A DNA stretch of 64,000 nucleotides, taken from NCBI GenBank assembly GCA_004335635.1, contig QAXH01004362.1, positions 29,238-93,237 on the forward strand, read 5' to 3'. This stretch comes from Chloromonas sp. AAM2. Its lineage: Eukaryota > Chlorophyta > Chlorophyceae > Chlamydomonadales > Chlamydomonadaceae. Made by a program: the position numbers and the translations under genes. Position 1 is the first letter of the stretch. Each line of letters opens with the position of its first letter. Below the pieces are notes generated by a model, which saw only the letters and a list, made by a program, of their open reading frames with translations, did no database searches and was not told the origin of the DNA. Below are positions 35,601-47,900 of the stretch, one piece after another.

Positions 35601-38600
35601 GCTTGCACATCTGCAGCTTGTCCACACCTGAGTTCGCAGATGCGCAAAACACCCCGCTGCTTGACACCACATGCATCGCACCTGCAGCTTGTAGAGGTCC
35701 TTGATCCAGTCCTCGCTGCCCAGCCGTGTGCTGATGATCTTCCGCAGAGGCGGGTTGCAGAACGCCAGCCAGCGCCGCTGGGTCACGCCGTTGGTCTTGT
35801 TCTGGAACTTGTTCGGCCACAGCTGCGCAAGACACAGGCGCAGGGGGACAGACATGCGTACAAAAACAACCACTATAGTGTACAAATGTATCACTTCAGC
35901 TGCAGTACCGTGGGTTAAACCATGAAACGCCATGTAATGATGATGATGATGATATCACCCGCCAAGAGTCCAGCGTGCTTTGGCACAACCCTAGCACTGT
36001 AAGTAGGTGTCGACAAGCACAGCACTGGACTTGACTGTAACTGTTTGAGCCTTCCCACGCCAACTTACGTCGTAGAAGTCCTTGAAGATGGTGTGTTTGA
36101 TGATATCGGAATGAATGGCTGCCACTCCGTTGACTGTGTGGGACGCGACCACGGCCAGGTAGGCCATGCGCACTGACTTGTCGCCGCCGCTCTCCTCGAT
36201 CACGCTCATGCGGCTGATGCGCTCCCAGTCGTCGCCGTACTTATTGCGCAACTGCGCAAGCGGGATGACGATCATCGTTAACAGAACAATCTAACAATCA
36301 AGCTTCTGCGACTGAGCTGGCAAATCGCAAGCCTATCGATGCCACAGAGAATGTACTCGTTGGGACATACTATAGAATAGTCAAGTAATCACGGATGACC
36401 ATGAAATTGGGACTGGACTGAGTTTACTGACGTCACATCGCACGATGACAGGCAGTGAAGCGAAGAGAGGCAAAGTGCGGTGATTCAGACCAGCTCATCG
36501 CATACCTGCTGCAAGAAGCGCCAGTTGATGTCATAGATGATTTGCATGTGCCGCGGCAACAGCTTCTCCATCAGACTGACGGGCCATTTCTCCAGCGCCT
36601 CTGGCAGGACTGTGTGGTTGGTGAATGCGAACACCTGGGACAGAAGGAAAGTCAAAGCGTTGGTCAGCACCTGTGGGCTCTTCAGATGGCCATGACTTGG
36701 TCGGGGGACTGAGGCGGCATATTCGCTGCACAGGCGAGGTCTGGCGAGGAACCCGACAGGAGGGACAGCAAGCGACGGCACACGACAGCATGTTGAATCT
36801 TAATGCGACGACGACAGCAGCTGTCAACTCTGCGCGATTCAAAGCCTTGGCCTAGAATGACATTGGAACCATCTTCAACACGCGCGTCAACGCACTCCAA
36901 ACCAAACGTAAAATGACGGATTGCAAATGCCCAAAGGATGGCACTTGCTCCTCTATCACCTTTGTCACGAGTTCCCAGCTCTTGGTCCACCCAAGCTTGT
37001 GCTCGTCCATGAGCACACGCATGAGCTCAGGCACGGCGATGGTCGGGTGTGTGTCGTTCAGCTGAAAGGCCACCTTGTCGGGGAACAGCTGCCAGGCAGT
37101 GCCATGCACGTCCACAAAGCGCCGCACTGTATCCTGTACAGAAATGTCAAATGCCAGAGCGATATGGGTCAGGCAGAATGGGCCCGCAGCGCAATGTGCT
37201 ATGAATGCGAAAGCACGGCACGCAGCGGCTCGAGGCAAGACGATCGCTGGCTGCTTGCATGTTTTCTGATCAAGCTACCCGCCAGTACCTGGATGGTGGC
37301 GGACACGAAGAAGTGCTGCTGCTTGAGGCGCAGCTCTTTGCCCTCGTACGTGCGGTCGTCGGGGTAGAGCACAGAGCTCAGGGTCTCCGCGCGCTGCTTG
37401 GACAGAATAGCAGCAACGTAGTCGCCTGCAGGTGGCATGCGACACGCGCATGTAAACTTGTGGCATTGTACACGCCTTGAACCTCTCAAACGCCATGCAT
37501 ACAGTGTTCTGGTGCTGCGCATGGACGAGTGTGCACATAGCATGAATAGACTTTGCATGCACAGCTCAGCATTACTTAGCTGCAGCAACGCTCACCTGTG
37601 TTGAATGCCTCCAGGTCGAACTCCTTGGAAGGCTTGGCCGCCCACAAGCGCAGGTTGATGCAGTTGCGAGTGCCAAAGCCAGGGATGGGGTTGTCGTATG
37701 CACTGGCAGTCACCTGAGGCAGGAAACGGGTTGAGCAGCATCGCATTGATTACCTCACATATGACACATTACATCCTGCACAATACTTGATAGGTTCCAC
37801 TGCCCCAGTCAGGAGGCTAGAGTGCCTGCAGAAGCTGAATAACCCTATGTAGTGAGGTATAAGCTTGTTGTAGGCCGTTAGAGGCCACTGAAAGGAAGCG
37901 TTCTGCATCAGATGAAGTCCATCTGGCTTTCGTTTGAGGGGGGGGAAAAGACCGTAGAATGGGGTCTCTTGTGAGGAAACAGCAGGTCCCTGCTGTGTTT
38001 TCCAAGCTGGGTTTACCGCTCGCTCCCAGGAGTTTCAGCAAAGCAAGGATGCATTGGATGCGCCTTGACGAGATCTATCTAATAGCACCCTCCTTGTCGA
38101 GTTTGAGTATGTCACTGAACAGCTGGGGGCTTTACAAGGCGTGGTGGTTATGGGGCGACACAGTGCGCAACACCAGCGACAGCAGTGTGGCAGCTGTGTT
38201 TCGGATGCTTCAGATGTGCGGAACTGGGCGCGAGTCCTCTGGTCGTTTTGTCTCAGCGTTTCACCCGTACATCAGGCATTCAGTGCAAATTATCGCCATT
38301 TTCAATCGGTTGCTGTCAGTTGTAGCCGTGATCCTCTCACAGGGAGCTGTCAAATGGACCCCTCATTAATCCCATTAGGGCCTGGTTTAGGCCACAGGTT
38401 TCACAAAGGAGGACGGGGTGTTCAGCCTTTCTTTCGGGGGTGGTCTCCTGGCCCCAGTCCTCCCTCCTTCCTTCAACACAAACGTGTTCGTCTGATGATG
38501 GGCAGTTGGCATCCAAGTTGTTTCTGCCCTGTCACCTGCTCCCCTGCTTGAGCATCCCATGCAGATGTTCCTGGCTGCATGTAGCACCCTTCGTGCATGC

Positions 38601-41180
38601 TGCATGTGCAGGCACGTGATCCTTTGACCACGTTCTCTAGACGTGTGAGGCATGTGCTCTAGATTTTTAGTGCTAACAATCCCACCAATGCTCACCTGCT
38701 CTCCTGCATTCCACTTGAACACCTGCCGGCCATCCTGCATTTCCACACTGACGTGGCCGTAGAACTTGATGGGGTAGCTCACAATCAGCCGCTCAATCTC
38801 CCAGGGGTTGCCAAACGTCAGCCAGTAGTCAGGCTGCTCGTGCTGGAAGCCGTTGACAATGTTCTGCACACGCATGCATGAGGCAAGAGTCAACAATGCA
38901 CTACGTTGATGTGATGCCCAAGGCCTGCTGTCATGCTGCCACCATGCTGCTTGAGACACACAGCGACTGCCTATGGGCCCTTGTGCTCGCGAATGCAATG
39001 GGCTGATCAACTCACTGCAAACTCTGGAACTTCAGATGCACGTTCGACCACCAATCCTGACCTGCACCCTCCCTCTGCCCTCCTTCCCTGCCCTTTGCCC
39101 ACCTGTTTGAACATGCCGTACTGGTAGCGGATGCCGTAGCCCCATGCCGGCAGGTTGAGCGTGGCCATGGAGTCCAGGAAGCAGGCCGCCAGCCTGCCCA
39201 GGCCGCCGTTGCCCAGAGCCGCGTCGCGCTCCTTCTCACAGATGGTCTCCAGCCTGGCCAGCAGCCAGTTAAATCACAAATCATGAGGAACTGGCAAACC
39301 ATCACATGGACTCAGGCTGTGATGAGTGCCCCTGTGCTGTGACAGTGCAAAAACATACAAACCTTTGAAATTTACAGCATTGTGGAGCCTTTCGCCGAGG
39401 GAGTCTTGTCGTACACAGCATGGAGCCGTCCAAATCAACGCCTTACCACGAGCCATTCCTCTCTAACATTTGTTTGTAGGCTGAGTACGATCAAAGAAGG
39501 CAACATGCTGCTCATGCTAGTCACACCATGTGGTGAGGGTAGTGGGCCACTCGCTACTTTCTGACATCATGACCCACTTGTACCCCATCTCCCTGAGCGC
39601 CTCTGCATACGGCTCAGCGATGTCAAGGTTGTACAGCGTGTTGAGCAGCGATCTGCCCATCAGGAACTCCATGCTCAGGTAGTACACGCGCTTGGGGTCC
39701 TGCTCCCTGTGGACATTTGGGCAGGATGAAGGTGAGGTGGTGTTGATGATGATGATGATGATGATGTTAGCAAGTGGCAAGCTGAGCACGCCCAGCATGT
39801 GCAAAACAAAGCGCGCAAAAACGTTGAAAACAACCCATGTGAATTTGTACAAGGAGAACTAGTAATCTAAGGTGATACAAGAGTGCGTAGGGGTGCTTCA
39901 ATGCCACAAGGAACTGCCAGTGATTGACGCTACATTTCGATCAAAAACTAATTGCTTGCTGCACATGTTTATTTAGCGTATGCTGTCTTGCACCAGGACA
40001 ACACGACGCACTTGAAGTAGGTCTGTGTGTCGTTCCAGCCCTCCACCAGCCTGTCCCTGAGGCTGAGCGCTGTTGCCTGGTAGCACTCAAAATCATCAAA
40101 GCGATAGCGGCTGCGTGCCATGGTGTATTCCACGTGGTTGATGATGTTCTCCTGGATGCTGAGCACATCGTTCTTCTTGTATGTATCTGCACGTGGTGAA
40201 CGCGCACATGCATGTTGGGTGACTTGGCGGAGAACGCATGCATGTCATGCGAACTCAGGTGGATGCAAGCATGCGGACTTCGGTGTTTGAGAATTACCGC
40301 CTGCTGCTACACCAAGCACCTGCTGAAGCGCCACACCAGAAAAGGAAGAGAATTGACGTAGCAGCTAAAGGTATGCAGATGTGTAGCTGACTCCTGAGCG
40401 CACTATATAACCAGGATGGCGTGCTTTGCATGGTAATGCAAATGGCACGCACCCATGAGCGTGGACACGCTGGTGCCCTTCTCAACAGATTGACCAAACT
40501 TTGGACGGGCTGACAATGCCGAGCTGGGGCTTTGACTCAGGGTCTTGAGCATCAGCTTGATGCTTGTAACCAGGGCCTCTTGCTGCGTTGGATCTGTGAT
40601 CTTGGTGCCCGTTGTAGTTGTGTGCAGGTAGAAGGTGTCATCAACTGCGGCATCCGTGCCGTCTATAGTAGCCCTGCAAACTTCCAAAGCTGCAGTGCAG
40701 ACAGGCAGGCATATGACAAACGTTTTGAGGCCAGTTTATATGGGCTGTGCTATGGCTTTGCATGTACAGGGCTGTGCCAGGGTTTTGGCTCTGATGGTGG
40801 GCGATCGTCGCTGTTGGCGGCATTGCTGTGTGCACGGGTTGACTGATGCCGTCATGAATGCCCTCACCCAAGTCTCTGAAAGTAGCGGTGAGAGCCGAAA
40901 GCAAGCCAGCTCTGTTTGGTCCACGCAGTCGGAGAATTGTGTATGTTGGGTCGCTCGTATTGTCTACCTCAATATCTGCGATGGGAGCCTGGTTAGTTGA
41001 CGCGCTGGCTGGCTCGGCAGAAGACACACGCGACACGATTGTATGCCTTCGTAATGAGGGTGCCTGGGCGTTGAGCATGCGAGCAGGGGCCACAGGGCGG
41101 GGGATCAAGCAGCTTGGCATGCTAGTAGACGCGATGCCCGGCCGCATAGCGCCCGACGTGGCGCACAAGCGCAGCTGCAT
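32638..41180 (-). CDS. Alpha-glucan (starch) phosphorylase with N-terminal ACT domain, plastid-targeted
   Basis: Releases glucose-1-phosphate from alpha-1,4-glucan using phosphate and pyridoxal phosphate. Twenty exons give about 1014 residues: 41180-40868, 40689-40453, 40186-40012, 39706-39578, 39253-39103, 38863-38696, 37713-37596, 37425-37289, 37133-36960, 36634-36506, 36251-36069, 35822-35682, 35457-35355, 35142-35067, 34833-34695, 34202-34061, 33828-33695, 33503-33362, 33070-33018, 32838-32638. The N-terminus is Arg/Ser/Ala-rich like a chloroplast transit peptide. An ACT domain follows ([20 protein letters not shown] ... [20 protein letters not shown]). The full GT35 fold begins at [14 protein letters not shown], with [17 protein letters not shown] and the cofactor lysine in [11 protein letters not shown]. 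The large insertion (L80) of plant plastidial Pho1 is absent. The last exon could instead be spliced at a GTGAGT near 32720, changing the C-terminus. Confidence 0.94.
32665..32700 (-). repeat. Three 12-bp tandem units at the phosphorylase 3' coding end
   Basis: The minus strand reads three copies of a 12-bp unit beginning CACTTG, encoding HLPR, HLSG and HLPS. They sit between a GTGAGT after the codons EYAN and the final WFNPQDKW. The segment is open and in frame, so it can be translated, or removed as an exitron-like intron. Confidence 0.75.
34998..35026 (+). repeat. (CAA)n microsatellite in a phosphorylase intron
   Basis: About nine CAA/AAC units lie in the intron upstream of acceptor-distal exon 35142-35067 of the minus-strand gene. 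It is a plain simple repeat. Confidence 0.9.
39744..39766 (+). repeat. (GAT)n microsatellite in a phosphorylase intron
   Basis: About seven TGA/GAT units lie between exons 40186-40012 and 39706-39578. A shorter run of the same repeat is at 35937-35953 in another intron of this gene. One in the opposite orientation flanks the reverse-transcriptase fragment at 63697-63710. Confidence 0.9.
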
Positions 41181-41981
41181 GGCTGGTGTTGGCAGACGAA
41201 ACGGAGGATGTCGTCACAAGTGCTCAGTCTCGGCTCAGACGATCAAATTTAATACGAGACAGGCAAATGAGCGACTGGGCTGATGAATGCAACGTACTGA
41301 AGCGCATGACGGCGTCTGCCCTGGAGAGGCTGCCAGGCTCAGGCACGTGAACGTATAAGAAACGGGCAAAGTCTCTTATAGTGGGGTGCCCCTGATAATA
41401 ATTTGTCGCACTCACGCTGGTGCATCATGCTGCATGAAATGCAATCAGAACGCATACCTTGCAAGGGCAGTTGCCCCGCTTTTGTTTTTTGGGCTTTGCC
41501 TTGTGAGAATCAATGATGTAGGCCAAGGAACGAAGATGGAACAGCAGGTCGTAAATCACGGTGGTTTATCTGCTGTTTTGGCGTCGGCAAAGGCGCTATT
41601 GTCTGGCTGTGTAGTCGTCTGTCTCTGGTGAGCTTCCAGGAATAGTACATTATTGGATGCAGACACTGGTACGCAAAATGATATGTCACGCCTCGGGGAT
41701 TGTGACAGTTGAGCACCGCAAGCTTACGGCACTGGTAGGAGGATATCGTCTGGGTTTGCAGGCTTGGAGGGTTCCAGCTACAATACCTGCTTGCCCTGTG
41801 CAGGCGAGCGCTGGCGGATGTGTCCCGCTCAGCCCGCAGCAGCGACGGGTCCTTACAGCGACGACGGCATCATGAGCATCGCAGGCAAGCATGTCAGCCA
41901 GCTGAACCTCAACTGAACCATCTGATCGCATGCACAGTGCCCAACAGGCTGTCCCAAGGCTACATTAAGTAAAGCATCAAC
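41181..41981. other. Divergent promoter region, phosphorylase / membrane kinase
   Basis: Separates the phosphorylase start (minus) from the membrane kinase (plus). A TATA-like CTATAAGAG (complement of 41373-41381) lies about 195 bp before the phosphorylase start. The open frame 41415-41224 on minus has no recognised domain and probably lies in the phosphorylase 5' leader. Confidence 0.45.
41373..41381 (-). promoter_or_regulatory. Candidate TATA box of the phosphorylase gene
   Basis: CTATAAGAG on the minus strand lies about 195 nt upstream of the start at 41180. It is the best TATA match in the divergent region. The leader length fits, but the motif alone is weak evidence. Confidence 0.3.
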
Positions 41982-44900
41982 ATGCACACATGCACAATGT
42001 CTTTCTTGCCTGTCCAGCAGCCTAGCACTGAGTGGCACACATGCCACACTACAGCTGCATGTGGCTTATGCAGTCGCCACCTTCGCCTGCTGCACTGCAG
42101 ACAGCATGTGGCCAACCATGGCTTCCTTCGGTCGTCCTATCTAGGCGGTGCAGTGGTGTACACTGCAGCGCTCACCTATGTCCAGGTTCGTTATTGATCT
42201 CAAATGTGAAACATTATGAAAATTGCTAAACGCAAGTTCCGTTTGGCAGCTACAACCAGTCAGCTGCATTTCAAGCCAACCATTGCTCAAGCACATCATG
42301 AAAGCAAGTCAGGTCAGGTGTTAGCCATCTAAACTTATCCGTCTCTCACAAATCAGCGCTGCAGGAGTGAGTAGTCAGCCACAGTCTTAGGAAACAGGGT
42401 CTGGTCATGGTGGTCCATGCATGCAGGCGACATCTCCGCACCAGCTTCAGGCTGGGCAGGTCACCGGCCTGCTGCTGGCCTACTGTGTGGCAGCCTTCGT
42501 GGTGTGGTCCACAGTCATGGCCCTGGTGCCTTTCTTTGACGGCATGCTGGTCGAGTGGAGCCATGCGCTGTCTATCATGACGTTTGCTGTCTACGCGCTC
42601 TACTGCAACTTCGCACCAACTCTCGGCATCATGCACAGTGTCAATAACATCGAGCGAGTGCTGTCTTATGTGAGTGAGGGCCAGATGGGGTTCTGGACCG
42701 CTCCACACCATGCGAGCTCGCTGCATGACGTTTGTGTAAGCGTCAACATCACATGATGCCAAGCATGTGTCAACAGAAACACGGGCCTTCGATTGTCTCA
42801 ATTGTGTCTGCTGTTGGTAGGTGATGGCATATGGTGCGTGCATGCATACTTCACGTGGACAGTACAACACGTTGATGCTCGTGCGCAGAACTTGTTCTGG
42901 CTGCTTGAGGACGTTCCTTTGACAACATACCAGAGCAGCTTGAGCGCCATGACGATACTGCACCTGGTCAGCCATGTGGGACACATGCCGTATCTGCTCA
43001 CGGAGCCAGGCCAGCTGCTGTCCATCGCGGCACTCTACATTGGATTAGGTGTGCGCTGCAATTGGGTTACATGGGGTTCAGTCACATGCACATGCACATG
43101 CCACAGCTGTTGAAGAGCAGCAGGGACAGAGCATGGACGGATTGGTTGCCAGCTGAGCGCTGGCGGCTGTCTGGGCCATGTGGACCGCCCCATGGGTCAT
43201 GGGTCATGCAGCATAGCCACCATTTCAGGGGGTCAGGCTGAGGAATAGTGCAGCCTGAGCTGCACAACAGGACAGAAGCGCATTACTGCAGCTGAGCAAG
43301 AGTCGTACTGCAGCTGAGCAAGAGCGACAGCCAGGCAGCAGACAGTGGAAAAACTAGGATTCCAGCCGGTCCGCGCTCATGTGGAGGAATGTCTGTTTAG
43401 GAAAAGGTCGAGCCGGTGCCTGCGCCGGATGATGCTTCATCGGCTTACTCACCCAGATTATCTATCAATTCAAGAGTGCACATCATCCAGTGCTTACCCC
43501 TAGCGTGATTGTAACCATCAGTGGCAGGCCCATGAGTTGTGGTTCACGGGTAGCGCTGGTTTGCTCTGCGCAGGTGCCGTTGTGCCGCGGCTGACGCACA
43601 GCATTCTGCGATATGCACTAAAGCCTAGCAGAGTAAGTGGGATGGAGGTGGGTCCAGGACAGTGTTAAAGCAGCCATTGGACTGGAGCATCAGTCATCGC
43701 TGTGTTGCAACCAGTTGTTTGTCACACATGGGGTTTCTCTTGTCCACACCAGCATTTCTGACACTTAAGAGGTTATTCACACAATATGAACGTTGGTCTT
43801 GACACGCGCTTAGCTGGCTGATGTGCATGCTGTGTGTTGCAGCTTCCCTCTCCTCTGTTCCGGCTCCTGTGCGTGTCCGCCAACGTCCTGAGTGTGACCG
43901 ACCTCATCATGCGCATACCCAGCGTGGCGCAACCCATACAGGACGCCATGCACATGGCCACAGTGGCGCCTGGCAGGAGCCTGGGGTGGGCGCCAGTGCT
44001 CACATGGGTGCTTGCACAGCCTGAGCCCGGACAGGTGGGCCCAGCAGGACAGCTGGATGGCTGGCCGGATCGTTCACGCAGGATGGAACATGAGGATATC
44101 ATCTTTGTAGCCGGTAGTGGTATGGGCAGGCACTGTGCTGCATGGGTCCAGGGGTCATGTCAAGGGGCTTTCTTCTTCAGCTTGCAAATCGAACTTGTGA
44201 AGCAGCATGCAACATAGCCGACGTGGTTCTGGCACCTACACGGCATTCGCTTGTGATGAAGGGACTCCGCTTGTGCGATATTTGCATACCCGCCTAGTCC
44301 AAGCAGTCACGTGCCCATGCAACACACGACGTTTGCTGCACGTGTTGCAGGCGTACGCCTATGGGCTGGCACCTGGGCTGTGCATGGCGTGCAGCACAGT
44401 GCTGCTCCTGACCACCCTGTCCAGCTGCTGCGTCCTCACGCTGTGCGAGGAACCAGTGCCCGCTTCAGAGCACGACACAGACCACCCCAGGCATGACCAG
44501 GATCAAATCATTCGCAGGCTGTCACAGGTGAGACGGGTCGAGCAAGCAGCCCTGAGCTCGGAAATCTTTCAAACACCGTGTTGAAGGTCAGCAGATGCCG
44601 GAATGCGCGCATTTGAGCAGGCTGCCGCCCTCACAGAGCTCAGGAACTATTAGGTAACTATTAGGTTGAAGGTCAGCAAGCTGGCCCTGCCCTTGGGATC
44701 TTGCCATCACATGCTGGAATGCTCACTTGCATGCCTTGTAGAGCATGTGCCAACGTGTGCGTCTGCGTTGCAGATTGAGGCCATGAAGCACGTGCTGGCC
44801 TTCATGCGGTCCCTGCCCTCCTCCCACCGCTACGTGCTGTGCGGAGTGTTGGCGCTCGGGAGCATGCAGGTGCGCAGAAGGCCAAAGCGTGGCACCAGGT

Positions 44901-47900
44901 GGCGCGTCTCAAGATGGCATCAGGAAGCCGCAATACTGCGAGGTCAAACACTGCCCTCAGCAAATCAGCAAAACTGCAATCTGTGCACGCATGATGCCAC
45001 AGGCTCGGCATCAGACCGGCATTTCAAGGGCCGGGAAATGGAGATTGCATGGGGGCGATGGCATTGGGCTCGCAAGCAAGCAAAAGCGATGTGAATCCTT
45101 GCACTTTACAATAGTTCTTCTTGCAGCAAATCATGTGCTTGCATGTGCCTGTATGTGCAGGTCGTTGGTCTTGCCGGCCTGCTGTTCAGCATGGTGCTGT
45201 TGCCTGGCGAGGTGCTGCTGCGGCACGTGCCCACCGTGCTGGCGTCCATCCTGGCAGGCCTCATACTGCAGGTCAGCAGGGGCCCAGGGAGCAGGCACTG
45301 GGAACGCATGGGCAGTTAGCCGCAGGGCAAGGATACCGGTGCAGTACGCACTGCAGAGTATTTGAAGACACTAGACGTGGAACCTTCAGACGGCAGAGAG
45401 TTGAGCATGTATATCAACAGTAGTCTTGAGAGCGCAGCAAGTAGCATTGAGAATGCCGTATGCTCATGGGCTTGTGTCGGGCTTGTGTTTGCCTTTCAGT
45501 GTTTGCGGTAACCTAATGCCACCTAGTCACTCCGTGTGTTGTAGGTGGCAGGTGTGGTTCACTTGGTGGCTCCACCGGCCAGCGGCGCCCAGCGCAGCGC
45601 CAGCCACGAGCCCCTGCTGCGCCCCACGCCGGGCAACAGCAGCAGCCGGTGGCCGCTCAGCAACGCAAGCTCGCAAGTGATGAACTCAACAAACACACTC
45701 ATGGATAGCAGCTTTAGCCGCAAGTGAGTCTTTCTTGCCAAGCTGGAGGCCGTGCAGGACATCATCAGTGTTTGACTGAACCAGGCCTGCAGCAACCCTT
45801 GTTTATGTGTTTGAGGGACACAATGTCGTGCGTTTTTTGCCAGTGGGGTGTCACACGTTGCTGTGGTCTGCCATTGAGCTCTTAACATGGGTTCTGTTGC
45901 TGTGTGTTTCTCTCTCAGAGATGACTCTGGTGGGCTGCCCTCGGCGGCGGACCAGACCACTGAGTTTGTAGCGCGGCTCGAGGCGCTGGCGCACTACAAG
46001 GCGTTCATGCAGGTACACACACACACACACACGCACACAACACGTGTGGGCACACAGCAGGCAGATACAGCGATGCACCCACAACAAGCACTACATGCAG
46101 AAGGCACTTGCAGGCGTGCACACACAACACGCACTTGGGCAAAGGTCGTACGGTGCAGTGACGGGGATGAGGGAATGGCTAGGTGATCTGGCTAAAGGAA
46201 TGGTAGCTGTGTGGCCATGGCGTTGCTTGCCACTTTGCGCCCGCTTCACGGCTGTCGGTGTTAGCACTTGTGAGACACTGTTACATTATCAGCAATAAGA
46301 AAACTGTGCACTGCCCTGCCACTGCATGCATGCCCGGGGTCTGGACGCGCAGCTTCCCATCACTGCCCTGCATACACTGCCACGCTTTGTTTTCTTTCTG
46401 TGACACACTGCCTGTGGTAATCATACTTGGCACTGCCACTACAGGTTTTCCCAGGTCTGCACCGGGATGTAATGGAGTGCGTTAGCACTTGCAGTGCCCC
46501 ACTTCACTTTACAGGGATTCAAAATGCCCTCTGTGTGATGATGCACTGCACACAGGGCCTGGATGCACAGCCCGACAGCTACACCATGGATGACTTCATC
46601 AGCGGCAGTGCCAGCGCTATGAAGGGCGTGTTTCCTCTGGTGGGTGGCAGGCCCTGGGTTATGGTGGTGTATGGGCAGGTCGTGGATGTGCGTGGTGGGT
46701 GGGCACACCAAACGTATGGGGGGGTGCTGTCCTTGCCGACTGTTGTGTGAATTGCACACTGCACACTGCTGAATCTCAATCCCAATGGATACGCCATGCT
46801 GTACATGATGGACTGTCAGCAACTTGCAAGGCAGGCTTATTGTGCACAACACCTCGCCACCTTTCGCCTCGCTTGGACCTGGCCTTGCCCCTCTTCCTTA
46901 CTCTCCCCTTGTCTTTGTGCCCGTGCAGGTGCACCACTCCTCGTTCTGCCTGCTCAATGCCGCGGGATCGTCAGTCAACATGTACACGTTTCTAGGAGAG
47001 GGCAGCCAGAAACCGCCCCGCTTCAACGTCGCCGTCGCTCCCTCCACCCTCATATACCACGTGCTCAATAACTGCAGGCCGGTCTTCGTGTCAAACATAT
47101 CCCAGTTCCCTGGTGAGCCCCCTCCACTGGTGTTTCACCACTATCAACCCTGTTAGTGACAAAATGGTGTGCCAGCTGGTTTGCACCTCCACTGCCAGCC
47201 CATTGAGCCAACCTTGCTTAGCTGGCGGCTGCAGCAATGCCGTGCCATTCCATGGATTTGGCGTGCTTGTCGTCATTTTGGTTAGCGCAGCCAAGTCCAG
47301 AGCAGTTAAACGCAAGGCCTGCCGGTGTTGCCCTGTGCAGCTTTGCCAGCTCACGCACGGTGTGTTCACCCTGTCTGTGGTGGTGATGGTGAAGGTGGTG
47401 ATGCTGAAGGCTGAAGTGGTGGTGGTGGTGATGACACTGCTGAAGGTGCCTACGCGGCTGCGAGCAATGATCACACCTGGCAATGCCAATGTGATGCTCA
47501 GAATCACAGCGTGCAGGGCCAAGTAGAGTGTGGCACATGTGGAAACAAACTGTTGCCTGCCTGTGCTTCACAGGGCCGTTTTCGGACGTCCAGTTCATGC
47601 GCTTTGTGCTTGGCCTGAGGAGCGTGGCGTGCCTGCCGCTGGTCTCCTCACAAGGGCGTGTGCTGGGGGTGCTGCGGCTAGGGTTTCAGGAGGCATGGGA
47701 GTGGACGGACCCGGAAAAGGTGCGCAGCAACCATGCAAATTCCATAGACACTGTGTATCACAGCGCCATGTTGTATGATAATTGACGGATTGAGGTGCCT
47801 GAGTGTATAGCAATCATCAAATTACGTTGCTGCTTAACAACTGATGTCTAGTGATGAGAACAAGGACATGACTGCAGTGCATGGTGAGTGCATGCATGGG

